A stretch of DNA of 64,000 nucleotides, taken from Isoetes taiwanensis. Taxonomy: Eukaryota > Streptophyta > Lycopodiopsida > Isoetales > Isoetaceae. Both the position numbers and the translations under genes were made by a program. Position 1 is the stretch's first letter; every line of letters starts with the position of its first letter. Below, piece by piece: positions 47,577-58,165 of this stretch. The notes under the pieces are model-generated. The model ran no database searches and was not told where the DNA came from. It saw only the letters and a list, made by a program, of their open reading frames with translations. The stretch covers positions 1,763,932 to 1,827,931 of the forward strand of contig JAJEKV010000083.1 of the NCBI GenBank assembly GCA_021234155.1, written 5' to 3'.

Positions 47577-49342
47577 TCACTTGTTGAAGATCGGGCTCAC
47601 CCGAAACTTGAGGGGCCGGATTCTCGCATTATCTTGAAACATACTTCGGCTGTGTGGTGGTGTCATGATTGAGACTGCTTCCTGCATCTTTAGCATAGCT
47701 ACTTCTTGTTCTCTTTCTTGTAGTCCGAACAACTTCTTTGCAGTCCTCCAAATTACCCCTCTTTTGTTCTTACCGCCCTTTCTTTTTGGCAAATATTCAC
47801 CCAAGTTGCCCTCATCCGATGGAATTACTCCCTCAACTTCCCGAGGTGCTTCGGTGTGTACAATCGAAGTCTGTTGTTTTTCCACAACCGGTGCCGTGGT
47901 GTTTACAACCGGTGCCGTTTTACGCCTTTCTTCTATAGCTTCTTGGACTGGTGGTGGTGGTTCTGTTGTTGCATTCAAATCGGTCACAATTGACTTACTC
48001 CTATAGGACTTTGCGGTGTGTTGTGCATCTTCAAATGGCACCATTGTCCTTCTTTGAACCCTGAAGGGTGAGACCTCAATTGAAGGATGGATTAACACAT
48101 CCTTTTTTTGTGTACCATTTGAAGCACCTACAATATGGCCAAAACCTAGCTCGTCAAATACACCCTCCGCACCTTTCGTGGCAACCATGAATACATTGTC
48201 CTCCTCTCAACAATGAACAAGCAAAATATATGATACTCATGTTGGCAATTCAAGGCTAAACTTAACTCAGTAAGCTTTAGTGAATTCCGGACCACATGTT
48301 GAACATGTATAAAATGGATCTTCCACTAACAACTTATCTCATGATAATAGTAGAGATGCTAAATGTAGCAGGAGTATCCATTTTCAGCTTCCAAAATTGT
48401 TTATGTAGAATTGCGTAAGTCTCTGTTCTTCTTCGAGAACTTTTAACTCCTCCTCAAGTTTGAGTTTACATTTGACCCGCTCATTAACGATGTAGGGTTC
48501 ATTGCTTTTTGTACCTTGTTCCTCGTGCCAAGTTTCCATCCGACTGATCGCTCCAAATCTTTAATTTCGCCTCAATTCCGCAGTTTGGATTAAGCTTGAA
48601 CTCCTCCCTGCTTTTTAGCCAAATCATTTGTGGCTCTGTCTTAAAACCGTTCTCGACCTCTTCCAACATCATTTTCGTAATTGAGGAGGCCTTCTCATTG
48701 CCTTTCAGCTCACTTCCCATCGCCTCTAGATTCTTTGTGATAAGTAAAACTAATTTTCCAATCTCCCCGTCTTGCATTCTCTAAGGTTTTTATGTTTTCA
48801 TCACATGCACCGATATCATTTGATCCAGCCGCCACCTTTTGGCTTTGCCTTCATTTCAGTTTTCCTAACATGTGCTACAACATCCTCACTCTGTTTTTAC
48901 TTGTCTATTGTTGTGGTATCTTTGGCATTGCACAAAAATGCAGCCCAATTTACTTTGTGTTCCTCAAAAGTATTGATCTAGTGCAATTTTCAAACGCAAA
49001 AGCAAGGGCCGGTTGCTTTCTTACTTCTTTGTTGTGACAATTCTTGTAGATTTTTCTACAGTGTTTCCAACTTCTCTTGAAGATGCTCCTTTGCACGCTG
49101 CCATTTTATCTTTCCCTTGTTCAACTTCTTTGTCCAAACAAATCCCAATCTCGATCCGTGACATTATTTTCCAACCAAGCTTCTTCCTCGTGTGGCTTCA
49201 CCCCCGAATTGCACGCACCTCGATCTTTGTGAAAATCATCCGCGCCCATGCCTCCATCATCAACAAAGGAAACACCATTCGAAGTTTCCAGCGCCTGGGG
49301 AAAAGGAGGAGAAGGGCGTGATTCGGCTTCGACGTCCCTCAT
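47577..49342 (-). pseudogene. N-terminal part of the phosphatase-bearing transposon gene
   Basis: Exon-like frames on the same strand upstream of the phosphatase domain: 49342-49121 (acidic, MRDVEAESRPSPPFPQALET), 48777-48499 (EIGKLVLLITKNLEAMGSEL, helical), a coiled segment near 48,470 (VKCKLKLEEELKVLEEEQRL) and 48188-47577 (Pro/Thr-rich linker, then GGKNKRGVIWRTAKKLFGLQ). They are broken by stops or introns. I infer one gene of about 2.7 kb ending at 46,640, with a long disordered and coiled N-terminus and a C-terminal phosphatase. The joins are inferred, not proven. Confidence 0.45.
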
Positions 49343-49413
49343 GAGTATCGCGACTTAAAGTGCTTAAACGCTTCGCCAAAAGTTGTACCCCACTAGCGAT
49401 TTTACACCCATTA

Positions 49414-50634
49414 ACCCACAAACTAACACTACCTTGGTTTCATTTCAAAAATGTAAAAAACTGCTGATGATTATTTTTGGGGGGCCTTGTGTCTCATGTA
49501 GGTTCTAACTCGTGTGTGGTTCTAACTCTTGTGTTTCTGATGGTGGAAAATATCAGCCCTATCCTTAAAACTTGGATTTGGAGTGCAAGAACGAGCTATC
49601 GTGAGTTTATCAATATATACAAACTTATGCACTTGTATGCTATGTTTTGACATGTTTTGCTATGATATGGAGTGGCAAACACACAAAGGTTTTTATGACC
49701 TTCGGTAGTGAAGCCCCCTTGCTATATCTAGGTAGGACATGAATATAGACTAGGCAATTCACCAAAAACAAAGTTCACCCACAAGTTTTTTATGACCTTC
49801 GGTAGCGAAGCCCCCTTGTTATATCTAGGTAGGACACACATATAGATTATGGCAACTATATATAAACTTAGCCATCACTATATGGGGACCAAAATATGAA
49901 GTAATCAAGCAAGGCCCACATGGATGTACATTAGCTTTTGTCCTAGCTTCTTATTAGTGTCGTTATGTATATCTGGATTAAGTCCCTTTATTGTGGACAT
50001 GGCTAGAAATGTCATCCAAGTGGGCCATAATATTCATATTACAAGAAGATCACTCAATTGAATATATCACCTCACAAAGATATACCCTAGCTACCTAATG
50101 TGAGATATATTCTTGTTGCATGATTCTTCCATTTATATGGCCATAGTCCTCTTTAGGGTTAAGATATAAGGGTGTGTTGCTTTTTGTTCTTTCCCAAGTT
50201 CTCTTGATGTTGGATAACTTTGGGTCCCATGCTAGTTGGCGACAAAACCATTGAGGCGGTGATGCTTGAACTAGCGCAATTGAGTACATAGTACAAACAA
50301 AGGGATGATACAAACAAGATTATGACTGGCAAAGGCCTCATTGATTGCCTAGGTGAGCCTCAAGTGCCAATGACATGTTACTTGCTGCGGTTATGGGAAG
50401 TTGGCAAGTTGAAGCAAATAAGGAGCAAGTTGAAGCAAATTTCATGGTATACGCTCAATTTATTAAAAAAAGTACCCATGTGATCCAAATCTTCTAGGAA
50501 ATAAGATATTTATTGCAAGAACATTCCAGATGATTTTATTGAGAAAATCATTCCAAACCAGCAAGATTTATCAAAATCATGTGAATCAATCATGATGGTC
50601 ATGTCATAACATTGCCAATGAGTTGAATTTGTTC
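49414..50634. other. Gene-free interval with a 97-bp tandem duplication
   Basis: TATGACCTTCGGTAG at 49694 recurs at 49791 and both copies continue GAAGCCCCCTTG-TATATCTAGG. The offset is 97 bases. No gene is recognisable between the transposon end and the bHLH gene. Confidence 0.7.
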
Positions 50635-52463
50635 TTAAGTTTTACATAATCCACGACATTCTGATTTGCGCTCGCTCAACTCCTGGAAAATGAATGGAAT
50701 CTGGTTAATCAATCTCCATCAAACAAACAAGTACTAAGTAACTGAGTGATTCATAAGAAAGATCTTAGAGTACCTGAACCTGTTGCTGCAGTTGCTTCAC
50801 ATAATCTATTGTCTCGTCCAACATCTCTGCAGTGTTTGTTTGCTGCTTCCATTGAATTGGAACTATGTTTAGCAGTGCAGCTCTGCAGTGGAGAGTGCCT
50901 TTCAATTATAACAGATAACTTAATGCAGCTTACCTTGTCTATGTTGGGCACAGTGTTGGAGCCGACCCAGGTCGGTCCTCTGCTCCGACCCGTTTCCGAC
51001 CTGTTCCGACCTGTCTAAACCGACCCAGGTCGATTGGGTCAAAAAGACCCAAAAAATTTTCCCCTCCTTTTCTTTGTGTCCCGCCTCCCCGTTTCTAAAA
51101 CCAAAAAGCAGAGACTTTTTGGCCGACGAAGCGCTCCCAAAACCCCGCTGTAAGCTTTTACCTCTCTGTTTTCTCACTAATGCTTCAAGATCTGAGCATC
51201 TCAGGTAAACTTTGGCTGATTTGGAGAGGGATTTCGGCTTCTCAGGTAAACTTTTGAAACATTCCCTCTGATTGCATGATAGAACAGGGCTCGAATCTCC
51301 TGGAATCTCAATGGAATCTCTTCTTTTCATGCTCCCAATCCAAAGCTTAAGCCAAGATTCCCTTAAATCGATGCTTAACACCGTGATTCGGTGACACCGC
51401 TTTCTTGTCTCTTAAACAAACTCTGAATGGTAAGAGCTTAACAAAATACACGAGTTGTTTTAAATGTATCTTATGTTTATATAAGGAAAAATCAAATTTG
51501 TGATTTTGGCAAAAGGTCGGAAAGGTCGGCAAAAATACCCGACCTGGGTCGGGGTATATCGACCTAGGTCGGAAGGTCGGAGAGGTCGGAAGGTCGCTCC
51601 AACTATGGTTGGGCACCAGCTTCTGCAGCTTCCGGATCCGGTCGCTGATCCTCGTTCTTCTCACCTGTGACATGAATTGTATTTTTCGTCAAGTGGTGCA
51701 ACAGAGAGAGAGAGATTGAAGTTAAATTGAATTGAATTTTATCGTCCATGGAAACCAAAAGTCCTACACATACCCGCTCTGCAATGCTGCGGGGATGTGT
51801 AGCACAACCTCTCTTCGCCCTTAATCTCCAAGGCACAGAGCCTAGTAGTAACTTTTCTGGCAATCTATTCACTGTTGTAAATCCCAAATTCCTTGCCAGC
51901 CTAATGGGTGCATTCTCTAATGTAGAAAGCCAAAGGTTTAAGAAACAAACAACTTTAGACTTTCGAATTTTGAGAAGAATTGAATTGAATTTTATGTCCA
52001 TGGAGATCTAAAGGTCTTCCAGATTCCAGATAATCACCTTGTGTAAGGATGTGATGTCACCAAGATTGAGCAATTGTTTCCTGCGATCATCCTGCAACCG
52101 ACAGCTGGATGATGGATGAGACTCAGAAATGGTAGAATTGGTGCTACTAATAAAACCATCAATACTGTGACGAAGATCATGCGAAAATCTGCTGTCCAAT
52201 CCGTTTGGCTGTTGTTTCAGTTCTTCTGATGCAGGCTGCATGAATGGAAAGCATTTGCTTCTGCTTTGAGTGCTATAGGATTCTTCCTCACATTTAAGAC
52301 TCAAAATATTTTGGCCCCAAAGTAGTGCAGAACTTTGCGGCTGTGCCGCAGCCACTGGCATGCCGCTGCAGTAAGCTTGAGAGTATTCCTTTCGCCAGTC
52401 ACTGGACGGATTTGGAATTCTATTATGTTTTCGTGAGCAGTAGTATCCATGGTCAAGCTCCAT
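50635..52463 (-). pseudogene. bHLH transcription factor (AKS/FBH-type) split by a hAT element
   Basis: Five exons on the minus strand. Exon 1, 52463-52038: MELDHGYYCSRKHNRIPNPS onward, then a GTGATT donor. Exon 2 ends at 51774 with RAKRGCATHPRSIAER, the plant-specific basic region; its 5' edge lies between 51,900 and 51,960. Exon 3 is 51664-51608 plus 50942-50934: VRRTRISDRIRKLQKLVPN then IDK. Exon 4, 50842-50774: QTNTAEMLDETIDYVKQLQQ then QVQ. Exon 5, 50682-50635: ELSERKSECRGLCKT and stop. Introns of 91 bp with GT-AG ends fit. This subfamily binds E-boxes and acts in stomatal and flowering control in Arabidopsis. The hAT insertion lies after LVPN in the loop and should destroy DNA binding unless spliced out. 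Confidence 0.9.
50951..51607. mobile_element. Non-autonomous hAT element in the bHLH gene
   Basis: The 657-bp element has ends CAGTGTTGGAGC and, reverse-complemented, CATAGTTGGAGC. The 8 bases GTTGGGCA flank both sides (50943-50950 and 51608-51615), an exact hAT-type target duplication. Both subterminal regions are packed with CCGACC/GGTCGG words pointing inward, the expected pattern of transposase-binding sites. No transposase is encoded. The interior has G/C-rich and T-rich parts without recognisable protein. Confidence 0.95.
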
Positions 52464-54092
52464 GAATGCAACAGACACTGAAGGTAAGTAGATTGGAATA
52501 AGAAATGGGTTATATAAGTAGAATGAAAGATTATAGCAGATGGGAAAACTATTCTGAATCTGGGATTGTCTGCTGCGAAGGATGAAATGGGCTCTATTCA
52601 CTTGAATTGTAGGAAAAAGGTGTGCAAGTGGAGGGGGCTAGAACAGGCCCACCCGGAGCATGTTGCAGCGGCTGTGAAGACGGAAATGTTTCTCGCAAAT
52701 AAAGCCGGTCACTCGCAAGGTGGTGACCAAATCTGGATCGGGTACGTGCTATCGGCGCATTTGTCGGTTCACTGGGTTGTTTTTCAGCCCCAGTTATGAT
52801 TTCCACTAAACGGCAGCTTTACAAATTACGTGGCTTTTTTTTTCCAGGCGGAAATGCAAAATTGCCGGCAAATATTCTACCCTATAATTCCACTAAGCAG
52901 CAATACCAAAATACGTCACGAACACCACCGTGGATGCCTTCATTTTTTCATCTCTCTTTGCACAAATTCGTCTTCCCTCACAAATTCGTTTTCCCTCAAA
53001 AATGGAGAGAAAAAAGCTGGAGCATTCATTGCAAAAAGCTGCCCTTCCTAGTGTTGGGCAAATTCCAAGGAACACTATAAACCAACCAGTTAGAATTGGA
53101 AATTTTCTGATTAAGTGTATTGCAGAAATTTTTTCGGCAAGTTTTCTTGTGGTTTTATATTAAGACAATAGAAAGTTTCGGCTCTAAACACAAGATATCT
53201 GACTGGCCAAAGTAACCATAGGAAATTTTTCGATGTGACCTAGCCCAACCCTCTGCCCTCCATTCCACGATAATCCTAGTTAATAATGATTCAAAGGTTG
53301 GTTTATCTATTCTCAACTGAATTTTATGAGTGCAGAAATACATCAACCTTTGAACTCTTACTTATTAACCACGAGCCGAATCCAGGGCAGATTTCTCATT
53401 CACTCGATTCAATTCAATTCTCTTCCATTAGATGGGCATGCCCACCGTCCCCACTTTCTGACGTAATCAAAGAGTAGGGAGATGAACCGCCTCTTCCTAA
53501 CATCACATGGGTCACTTTCGCCCTGGCTTAAAGAGCATGTTACTTTGCCCTTCTTCTTGTTGTTATGTCTTCGTTGTCGTCATTCGTCATATTATTCACA
53601 GCCTGGTTTTTTGGAATTCTCATACATGCATCTCCAAAAAAATTTCAACATTTCATGTCTTTGCACCATATAGTTATCCCATGTTCCATAGCCCTTACCC
53701 TACATCCTCGAGTATGGTACCTCATTGGCCAAATTGTTCTCATGTTGTCTCTTCACCGCAGTGCCAAAATCACAATATCAAACAAGTGGGGTAGTAGACT
53801 ACCAATGAGTTTGGCCCTACCTACCTAAGGATAAACTAGATGTTCATTCTATTCTTCAGTTCATTTTGTGAAGACAATTCTCTAGGCTAGAATGTGAAAC
53901 AAACAACACATGTTTCTAGGTCAACCTCCTACATTTGTAGTAATAGTAAACTCCAATTTCCCTTCTCTTTTTTTTTAGTAAATAATTATGCTTCCTCTTC
54001 ATATATTACTCAATAAGGATTCTTAGATCTTGATAGTTTATGCTGGATGGTCAATAGATTTCCAACCGAAATCTTAATTTTTAATTTTTTCA
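52464..54092. other. Upstream flank of the bHLH gene, no other gene seen
   Basis: The first few hundred bases upstream of the bHLH ATG would be its leader and promoter. No TATA box is convincing. Short frames on both strands up to 54,092 are not recognisable. Confidence 0.4.
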
Positions 54093-54280
54093 TCTTATCT
54101 TATATTATAATGTTTTGGTGTAAGTAGTGCATCGAACCCTAAATTGGGCGGTTGAGATCAAGGGTTGGGAAGGCACGTAAAAAAAAAAAAAGCGCCTTTG
54201 CGAAAAGAATCGAAGATGGCTATGGCGGCGGCCAAGCCCAAACCTGATTTTGTTGCTCTTCTTCTTCTCCATTATTACAG

Positions 54281-54464
54281 GATCTGCGGTGGAATATTGA
54301 GCCTTCTGGACAGTCACTTGATTCCTTCTTCTACTTCTACAGAGACTAAGGTTTTTTATTTGAAGATGAAAGGGGATTATTACCGTTATTTGGCCGAGTT
54401 TAAAACGTTAGCTGATCGCAAAGAAGCTGCTGAAAATACTCTTCTTGCATATAAATCCGCTCAG
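54281..54464 (+). pseudogene. Captured 14-3-3 protein exon
   Basis: A 184-base exon between a pyrimidine-rich acceptor (CATTATTACAG) and a GTAAGC donor. It encodes [20 protein letters not shown], then [20 protein letters not shown] and [21 protein letters not shown]. These are the internal helices of 14-3-3 proteins, including the [13 protein letters not shown] signature; the phosphopeptide groove needs other exons that are missing. Splicing phase and the KSAQ end agree with a plant gene exon. The frame is open from an ATG at 54,165 or 54,216 through the exon, so a short chimeric protein is possible. The parent gene lies elsewhere. Confidence 0.95.
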
Positions 54465-54584
54465 GTAAGCCTTTTTTATCTTTCCTGAAGTTAGTTTTTA
54501 TGACTCTAAAGATGCTTATGGTTTTCTACAAGAAATGCCCACGCTTAATGCGATCCGAGAGCAACATAAGCAAACAAAAACTCC

Positions 54585-55064
54585 ATGTTTCCAGGTGCAA
54601 AAACATTTCATTGCTCAGGTGATTTCTACACTTTAAGAATCCCAGGAAATCGTCAACCAGAAGAGATACAGTGCTTTCCCTTTTTGTTTTCTGTTATTGT
54701 TCGCTTCTTCTTCAAGATCTTGGTGTATGCAGTGTATGCACAGTTTCTATTGACTGTGATAAAACTCGACATCTGCATAAGAGACCCAAGGCATTGCTTT
54801 CATTTTTCATCTTTGGCATGCAGAAGCCTTGCTTCATACTCAGCATCAGTATCTCCGGAAGAATTACAACGTCTATATCTATCTGCTAATAATAGCCAAA
54901 TCGACTATTGGGCAAGATTTATAAAGGACTACATGATCTTTGGCATGCTGCAGCAATTTCAGATTTTAAGATGGATTCACATAAGCTCCACGCTATCTTC
55001 TGCAAGAATGATTTACTGTAAGGCCTTCTTGCTTTTACATTTTTTGGGGCTTTTGCCTTCATAA
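54585..55064 (+). pseudogene. Further exon-like sequence in H2, unknown
   Basis: A segment from about 54,830, after CATGCAG, reads SLASYSASVSPEELQRLYLS and ANNSQIDYWARFIKDYMIF. It does not fit the next 14-3-3 exon. It may come from a second captured gene. The rest of the open frame upstream is probably intron. Confidence 0.3.
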
Positions 55065-56160
55065 TTTTGCAAAAAGGTAAGACGACAGTTCTATTGCTCT
55101 GGATCTAAGATTGGGATGATGCTTGAGGACCCTTTACTTACTGGAAGAGCCCTTTGATTCTACATTATTCCTGTGCTTTTATTAAGAATCTGCATTAGAA
55201 AAGAAGAAATGGTGGATTATGTTACAGATGGCCATTTCTTGCTCACGATCTAAGAGGGAAGAATGAGCCACATGGTGGCTACGAGCTGTTTGATTAAAGG
55301 ATGCGCTAAGGTGCTAAGAATGGATTTTCTAACTTCAAAGGTCATCCTGATGCCTTTTCTCCAGAAATACAACTTGAGGACAAAATAGACTCAGAACAAG
55401 ATGACATACATGTAGTTTTGAGGTTGAAAATTATGTATTAGTCTGTTTAGAAAGAATGCACACATAAAATGTGTGACTATCTGTTGCCTTTGGATTGTCT
55501 ACTTGCCTCTTGGCACAGATTTGAGTTATCAAATCTATTTATATACCAATCTATAAAGCCCTCAATTTTGCAAATTTCAATGTTACACGATATAAACCCT
55601 CATATGTGGCAACTCCAATGAAGACAGAGAAACAATCTTTGAGGTCATTTGGATTCAACAAAGTGTTTTAGATATTGCCTTAAGGGCAAGTAGAGTACAA
55701 ATTACCCTGTATTTGCTCTTAGATAAGGTTCACATGAGGAGAGTAATCTGGCTCTAGAGATACAAATTGGGTAGCTAAAGTATGCTTAAATTTTGCATCA
55801 AATATGTGAACCTTATACATAGATTATATGTGTGTGTTTGTAGAGCTGGAGAAACTACTGTACATGAATTAATAAAAAGATTACATTTATATCAAGTCAT
55901 TGTAAATCTGTTGTTTGCATCTAGGCGATTGCACCCATTAATAAACATAGCTACAAAAACAAAACATTGAGCCTTCATTGCACCCATTAATAAACATAGC
56001 TAAACAAAAACAAGAGATTGAGCACTTCAATGCATTTAACGCGCATGTAATAACCTGCTAATATGATCATTATGGACGATAAAATCATATTCTATTCTAT
56101 TATTTTTGTGAGATATCATCTATATCATTAACAGCTTATATCATTAACATGCGATCAACC
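55065..56160. other. H2 interior without recognisable gene
   Basis: AT-rich sequence. A short direct repeat, TTGCACCCATTAATAAACATAGCTA, occurs near 55,928 and 55,979. Nothing else is identifiable. Confidence 0.4.
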
Positions 56161-56163
56161 TTT

Positions 56164-56180
56164 GCCCAACAACGTTGGGC
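56164..56180 (+). other. Second Helitron-type hairpin inside H2
   Basis: GCCCAAC-AAC-GTTGGGC is a perfect 7-bp stem closely like the terminal hairpins but is followed by ATATATAAC with no CTAG. It lies about 310 bp before the true 3' end and may be an old, bypassed terminator. Confidence 0.6.
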
Positions 56181-56467
56181 ATATATAACATAAGAATAAA
56201 ACGATCTTTCATTTTGGATATACATGGAGAGACATATCGAAATTGCTTTGGCATGAATCCTATAAATCTCAAAGTACGAGCAGTCTTTATTTGAAGGCCA
56301 TATGTTAGTCAGTTAGTTAGTAGTTTTAACATTATACCATCGTGTCAAGCATCCTTTACGACATATGGGGGCCTAGAAGTTACTCTACCATTTCAAGAAT
56401 GATCCAAGGGCCAAGAAGTTACCCTGCAAATGCACAAGTTCCCAACATTTACAGGTTTCCAAATTAT

Positions 56468-56495
56468 GCCCAGCAATGCTGGGCACCGTTACTAG
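56468..56495 (+). other. Helitron 3' terminus of H2
   Basis: Hairpin GCCCAGC-AAT-GCTGGGC, then ACCGTTA and CTAG before T. Compared with H1, only the loop and one spacer base differ. Confidence 0.85.
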
Positions 56496-56650
56496 TAGTT
56501 TATAATGTATCTCCAAAAGATGGCCAACCAAAATGTTTAATCTCAAATGTCATGTATTGGATGTTATTTTGAAAATGACAGAAGATAGTAATATTGAATA
56601 AATAGATAAATAGATACACAACAAGAGAATGGTCATTTGACGATGTGGGG

Positions 56651-56831
56651 TTGCGACGTCTGGGTCACACGACATCACATTTGACGTGACCAGGTCACAT
56701 CAACATCGCTATAAGTGACGCCACGTCGCGTACATGTCGCATGCAGGCACTGCGACGTCTGACGAACGTCTGCCACGGCATTGCTATGATGAAGTCGAGT
56801 TTGTCGCAGACGACGTGACGTCGCAATACTA
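56651..56831. repeat. CpG- and ACGTC-rich block with short inverted ends
   Basis: TTGCGACGTC starts the block and its reverse complement GACGTCGCAA ends it, with many internal GACGTC and GTCGC words. This differs sharply from the AT-rich surroundings. It could be a small MITE, but I found no matching target duplication. Confidence 0.4.
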
Positions 56832-57074
56832 GATAAGCCATATATCAGTATTTTGGAGCCACGTGGTGCCAACAGGTGTGTGACGTGGGCAGTAACCATT
56901 GGCTTGACGTCACATGCGGCGTTACATGCCATGCGACGTAAAGACCTTTTTGGCCTAGAGAATGCCTTAAAGGCGTATCCCATCATCGCCTACACGTTCC
57001 AAGATTCTGGCACATGCATTCCACTAGCTAGAATACATCTGCCAGAACTAAGGCTAACTAAGAAACATACTAAG

Positions 57075-58165
57075 CTAACCTCCTGGCAAGTCGGCGTCGA
57101 CCAATTCGGAGACGACTCGCCCATCAAACTCCTTCATGAAATCCGAGTATTGCTTCTCCAAATCCTGCTTCAATACCCATGTCGCGTCTTCCACGGGCAA
57201 GTGTTTCCACTTGACCAAATACTGGAGGAACTGAAATCTCCTAGTCTTCTTGAATGACTTATCAAGAAGTAACTCAGGCACAATTTCGACTTGCTCCTCC
57301 GTCATTTCCAATAAAGTTGGAGTATCCAAAACCTCCTCAGGGTTTGGGTTGTGCCTTTTCAATAAACTCACATGGAAGACCTTGTGGACTTTGAGGTGCA
57401 CCAGGAGATCCAACTTGTAAGCTTGAGAGCCTACTTTCTCCAAAATCTTAAAGGGTCCAGCCCACCTAGGGGCAAGCTTCTTGCAATTCCCTATGCAAAG
57501 CGTGGCTTGCTTCACCTTTGATCTTCAACTACACACTGTCGCCTATCTTGAACTCCATTATGGTCCTGTGCCTGTCGGCTACACTCTTTTGCTGACGTCT
57601 TGCTGCTAATAGGTACCCCCTTACTTCTTCAACCAGCTGTTGCATATCTCCTAGCATTTGCTGGGATACTTCTACCTTTGACACAGGATTGTGCCAAGTA
57701 TTCGGGGTTAGACACTAGTACCCATAGTTGATCATGAAGGGAGACATCTGGGATGACTCCTGCTTGGCACTGTTGTAGGCGAATTCTACCAAGTGGATGA
57801 AATCATCCCACTTGGATTGCTTATTCCACACATAACTTCTGAGCATATCTTCGATGATGCGATTCGTCCGCTCCGTCTGGCCATCCGTCTGAGGATGGTA
57901 GGCCGTGTTCATCGAGAGCTTGGTTTGGATCGTGGCAAATAGATCCTGCCAGAATGCACTCATGAACTTGGAATCCCTGTCTGATATTATCTCTTGAGGC
58001 ATGCCATGGAGTCTGAAAATCTTCTTTACAAATAGAACGGCAGTGTCTAAGGCTGTGTTCGTAGTTTTGCAAGGCACGAAGTGTGCCATCTTAGGTAATT
58101 TATCTACGACCACCATTAGTGCGTCTTTGCCTCGTAGAGTTCTAGGAAGAACCATCATTCAATTA
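57075..58165 (-). mobile_element. Ty3/gypsy chromovirus integrase-chromodomain fragment
   Basis: Read downward: PRTLRGKDALMVVVDKLPKM, IISDRDSKFMSAFWQDLFAT and YHPQTDGQTERTNRIIEDML give the DDE integrase core (the Asp of SDRD, the Glu of the NRIIED segment). After an in-frame stop near 57,715 come KSVADRHRTIMEFKIGDSV and APRWAGPFKILEKVGSQAYK. The C-terminal chromodomain reads FLQYLVKWKHLPVEDATWV. Chromoviruses use it to target heterochromatin. Protease, reverse transcriptase and RNase H are absent, the 5' edge is abrupt at about 58,165, and no LTR is certain. Confidence 0.9.

Larger units (their letters stand above)
41945..49409. mobile_element. 7.5-kb DNA transposon with TIRs and ATTA flanks
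   Basis: The left end reads GGGTGCAAAATCGGTACTGG. The right end, reverse-complemented, reads GGGTGTAAAATCGCTAGTGG, with further similarity inward (CGCCGCTTACAAGTGCTT against GGCGAAGCGTTTAAGCACTT). ATTA lies immediately outside both ends (41941-41944 and 49410-49413). Inside are a plus-strand transposase-type gene, a Glu-rich ORF and an opposing multi-exon gene with a phosphatase domain. A 4-bp duplication is a feature of Sola elements, but a 3-bp TTA duplication (PIF/Harbinger) cannot be excluded. Confidence 0.75.
54093..56495 (+). mobile_element. Helitron-like element H2
   Basis: The 5' end TCTTATCTTATATTATAATG (or five bases further in) follows A and matches the H1 5' end for about 60 bp, including GTAAGTAGTGCA and CGGTTGAGATCA or its variant. 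The 3' end repeats the H1 pattern: CATTTACAGG, hairpin GCCCAGC-AAT-GCTGGGC (56468-56484), then CTAG (56492-56495) before T. The 2.4-kb element has no transposase and carries a 14-3-3 exon and other exon-like sequence. Confidence 0.8.

Noticed and set aside
50746-51018. Plus-strand 90-codon frame over the left hAT end
   Set aside because: It is the antisense shadow of bHLH exon 4 and the hAT terminus.
56700-57070. 3' LTR of the gypsy fragment
   Set aside because: No TG...CA ends, polypurine tract or second LTR could be found downstream of the chromodomain.
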